Source of the DNA: JACCZX01 sp963710675
GTDB lineage: Bacteria; Pseudomonadota; Gammaproteobacteria; Burkholderiales; Burkholderiaceae_F
DNA: 64,000 bases
NCBI GenBank assembly: GCA_963710675.1
Contig: CAVQBE010000027.1
Location: forward strand, 124,001-188,000
Direction: 5' to 3'
Positions within the stretch are counted from its first letter, which is position 1; every line of letters begins with the position of its first letter. Both the position numbers and the translations under genes were made by a program. Positions 62,220 through 64,000 of the stretch are shown here, one piece after another. The notes under the pieces were generated by a model. That model worked only from the letters and a program-made list of their open reading frames with translations. It did not search any database and was not told the origin of the DNA.

Positions 62220-62822
62220 ATGAAGCTAGGTCACACGATTGACAATCTTGTCGACGCGCTGAAGCGTTTACCCGGCGTTGGGCCTCGTTCGGCGCAGCGC
62301 ATTGCCTTTCATTTGCTGCAGCACGATCGCGCCGCCGCCGTGCGGCTGGGTGAGTCATTGCTCGTTGCTGCGCGCACGATCGGACAATGCCGCCGTTGCA
62401 ACACACTGACCGAGCAGCCGATCTGTGCGACGTGCGAGAGTCCGAAGCGAGATCCGCAGCTGTTGTGTGTTGTCGAGTCGCCGGCCGACCAGCTTGTCAT
62501 CGAGCAATCTCTTGCCTATGGCGGTCTTTATTTTGTGATGATGGGCCGCCTGTCGCCGCTCGATGGTATCGGCCCGCGCGAAATTCAGATGGAGCGGCTA
62601 CTCGCACGGGCTGCCGATGGAATCGTGCGCGAGGTCATCGTCGCAACATCGTTTACACCAGAGGGTGACGCGACCGCACACTACATCACGCAACTGGTTC
62701 GAGAGCGCGATGCACAATTGAAGGTGACAAGACTGGCGCGCGGCGTTCCGGCCGGTGCCGAGCTCGAGTACACCGATGTCAACACGGTGGCGCAAGCCAT
62801 GCTGGATCGCCGCGCTGACTAG
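62220..62822 (+). CDS. recR: Recombination protein RecR
   Basis: 200 residues. Helix-hairpin-helix LKRLPGVGPRSAQRIAFHLL, zinc finger CRRCNTLTEQPICATC (four Cys), Toprim domain beginning LLCVVESPADQLVIEQ, and C-terminal Walker-like YTDVNTVAQAMLDRR. Loads RecA at gaps with RecFO. Intact. Confidence 0.96.
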   Translation: MKLGHTIDNLVDALKRLPGVGPRSAQRIAFHLLQHDRAAAVRLGESLLVAARTIGQCRRCNTLTEQPICATCESPKRDPQLLCVVESPADQLVIEQSLAYGGLYFVMMGRLSPLDGIGPREIQMERLLARAADGIVREVIVATSFTPEGDATAHYITQLVRERDAQLKVTRLARGVPAGAELEYTDVNTVAQAMLDRRAD

Positions 62823-62841
62823 CCGGGGCTAGACTCAGAGC

Positions 62842-63225
62842 ATGACGATCGCCTACTGGTGCGTTCTGCTCGCCGCTGTGATTCCGCTGATTTCGATCGG
62901 CATCGCCAAGGCGGGAGGCGAGCGCTATAACAATCGCTATCCGCGCGCCTGGCTCGATAAGCAGCAAGGCTATCGGGCACGCGCCGCCGCAGCGGAAGCG
63001 AACAGTTTGGAAGCGTTTCCGTTTTTTGCAGCTGCCGTAATCATCGCGCATCTCACCAACGCACCCCAGGACCGGCTCGATCTGTTGGCGGTCTTCTTCG
63101 TGGTCGCACGTATCGCCTACGTCGTCTGCTACCTGGTCGATTTGCACTGGCTTCGCTCTGCCGTCTGGTTTGCCGGCTACGCCGCTTGCCTTGCGATCTT
63201 CACATCCGCCGTGTGGTCTGGCTAG
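62842..63225 (+). CDS. MAPEG family membrane protein
   Basis: 127 residues with four predicted membrane helices. MAPEG landmarks: AGGERYNNRYPRAW, RARAAAAEANSLEAFPFFAA and a central VVARIAYVVCYL. Family proteins are trimeric glutathione-dependent enzymes of eicosanoid or drug metabolism; bacterial members are mostly uncharacterised. Follows recR by 19 bases. Intact. Confidence 0.88.
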   Translation: MTIAYWCVLLAAVIPLISIGIAKAGGERYNNRYPRAWLDKQQGYRARAAAAEANSLEAFPFFAAAVIIAHLTNAPQDRLDLLAVFFVVARIAYVVCYLVDLHWLRSAVWFAGYAACLAIFTSAVWSG

Positions 63226-63303
63226 GGTAGATACGGGTACGTGCGGGGCAGCCGGAGAACATCGGCTGCGCTAGGCTCACCAGCTCAAAAAGGAGGCACG
63301 ACA

Positions 63304-64000
63304 ATGAGAACAACGCTTACGCGGCGTGAGGTCCTGGCAGCGGGCGCTGCTGTACTGATATTCCCTGCAGTCGGAAGCGCACAAGCGCCCGAGCGCAAGA
63401 AGGTCACGATCGCAGTAGGCGGCAAGAATCTGCTGTATTACCTGCCGTTGACCATCGCAGAGCAAAAGAAGTTTTTCGAGGCAGAAGGACTCGAGGTCAC
63501 CATCGTTGATTTTGCGGGCGGCGCGCGCGCGTTGCAGGCTGTCGTTGGCGGCAGCGCTGATGTGGTGTCGGGCGCATTCGAACACAACATCAACATGCAG
63601 GCCAAGGGCCAGCCGATGCGAGCATTTGTGTTGCAGGGCCGGGCCCCGCAGATAGTGATGGCGGTGAGCACCAAGACGATGCCGAACTACAAGAGCGTTT
63701 CCGACCTGAAAGGCAAGAAGATTGGCGTCACCGCGCCGGGCTCTTCAACCAACGTCATGTCGAATTTCATTCTGGCAAAAGCCGGCCTGAAGCCGACTGA
63801 CGTTTCTTACGTCGGTGTTGGCGCCGCACAGGGCGCGGTCGCGGCGCTGCGCGCCGGTCAGATCGATGCCATCTCCAACCTCGATCCGGTTATCACGATG
63901 CTTGCACGGAGCAACGATATCCAGATCATTTCGGATACGCGCGATGTAGCTGAAGCAGAAAAGGTGTTCGGAGGTCCGATGCCGGCTGCGACACTCTATG
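63304..64000 (+). CDS. NitT/TauT-type ABC transporter binding protein, partial
   Basis: 232 codons are visible and the frame is open to the window edge. Twin-arginine-like leader MRTTLTRREVLAAGAAVLIF (TRREVL), mature part KVTIAVGGKNLLYYLPLTIA and FEAEGLEVTIVDFAGGARAL, then DVVSGAFEHNINMQAKGQP and KKIGVTAPGSSTNVMSNFIL. This is the NMT1/SsuA-like fold for aliphatic sulfonate, nitrate, taurine or thiamine-precursor uptake. ATG 63304 follows AAGGAGG. Ligand unknown; permease and ATPase genes should lie to the right. Confidence 0.85.
   Translation, partial: MRTTLTRREVLAAGAAVLIFPAVGSAQAPERKKVTIAVGGKNLLYYLPLTIAEQKKFFEAEGLEVTIVDFAGGARALQAVVGGSADVVSGAFEHNINMQAKGQPMRAFVLQGRAPQIVMAVSTKTMPNYKSVSDLKGKKIGVTAPGSSTNVMSNFILAKAGLKPTDVSYVGVGAAQGAVAALRAGQIDAISNLDPVITMLARSNDIQIISDTRDVAEAEKVFGGPMPAATLY

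Overview
The window is a stretch of GC-rich bacterial chromosome from a betaproteobacterium, most likely Burkholderiales or a close relative. The evidence is gene order: divergent tsaD/rpsU followed by yqeY-dnaG-rpoD-tRNA-Ile(CAU); gyrA divergent from ompA-ubiG-gph; aroA-cmk-rpsA-ihfB-lapA-lapB-cysM; and the SRP RNA beside dnaX-ybaB-recR. Two PEP-CTERM sorting signals also fit an environmental betaproteobacterium. I saw no insertion sequence, prophage, CRISPR array or plasmid gene.

Layout. 1-5.8 kb: tsaD start, then the macromolecular synthesis operon (rpsU, yqeY, dnaG, rpoD) and a tRNA-Ile2. 5.8-16.6 kb: rhlE, then an accessory metabolic block: a short-chain dehydrogenase divergent from a branched-chain-type ABC importer (binding protein, LivH, and a LivM-LivG-LivF fusion), a 3-hydroxyacyl-CoA-dehydrogenase-like enzyme and a beta-keto acid cleavage enzyme (BKACE); then convergent metY and a CoA-binding protein. 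16.6-19.0 kb: two exported PEP-CTERM proteins, each preceded by a sigma-54-type -24/-12 element. 19.1-23.3 kb, minus strand: tmRNA, gph, ubiG, an OmpA-family protein and an MtaD-like amidohydrolase. 23.4-28.4 kb: gyrA, pheA, hisC. 28.5-37.4 kb: a BamE-like lipoprotein and a type IV pilus minor-pilin set (fimT, pilV, pilW, pilX, a large pilY1, pilE) lying between hisC and aroA, where related genomes usually carry tyrA. 37.4-44.2 kb: aroA, cmk, rpsA, ihfB, lapA, lapB, cysM. 44.2-50.7 kb: fumarase and a UPF0114 protein, htpX, a MATE exporter and a membrane glycosyltransferase. 50.7-59.5 kb: rpmE2, rho, trxA, then addB-addA. 59.5-64 kb: SRP RNA, a GNAT enzyme, dnaX, ybaB, recR, a MAPEG protein and the start of a NitT/TauT-type binding protein.

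How the genes work together. The liv block reads as one catabolic unit: import of a small carboxylate, NAD-dependent oxidation of a 3-hydroxy group, then acetyl-CoA-dependent cleavage of the resulting beta-keto acid. A 6-4-6 palindrome overlaps the -35 box of its promoter. The pilin set supplies the initiating complex and tip adhesin of a type IV pilus whose motor genes are not in the window.

Quality. About twenty genes, including essential dnaG, rpoD and gyrA, are broken by single-base frameshifts, and dnaG also has an in-frame TAG. They remain full length once frames are spliced, so this is almost certainly uncorrected long-read error and not gene decay. I annotate these as CDS over the reconstructed span and name the approximate break points.
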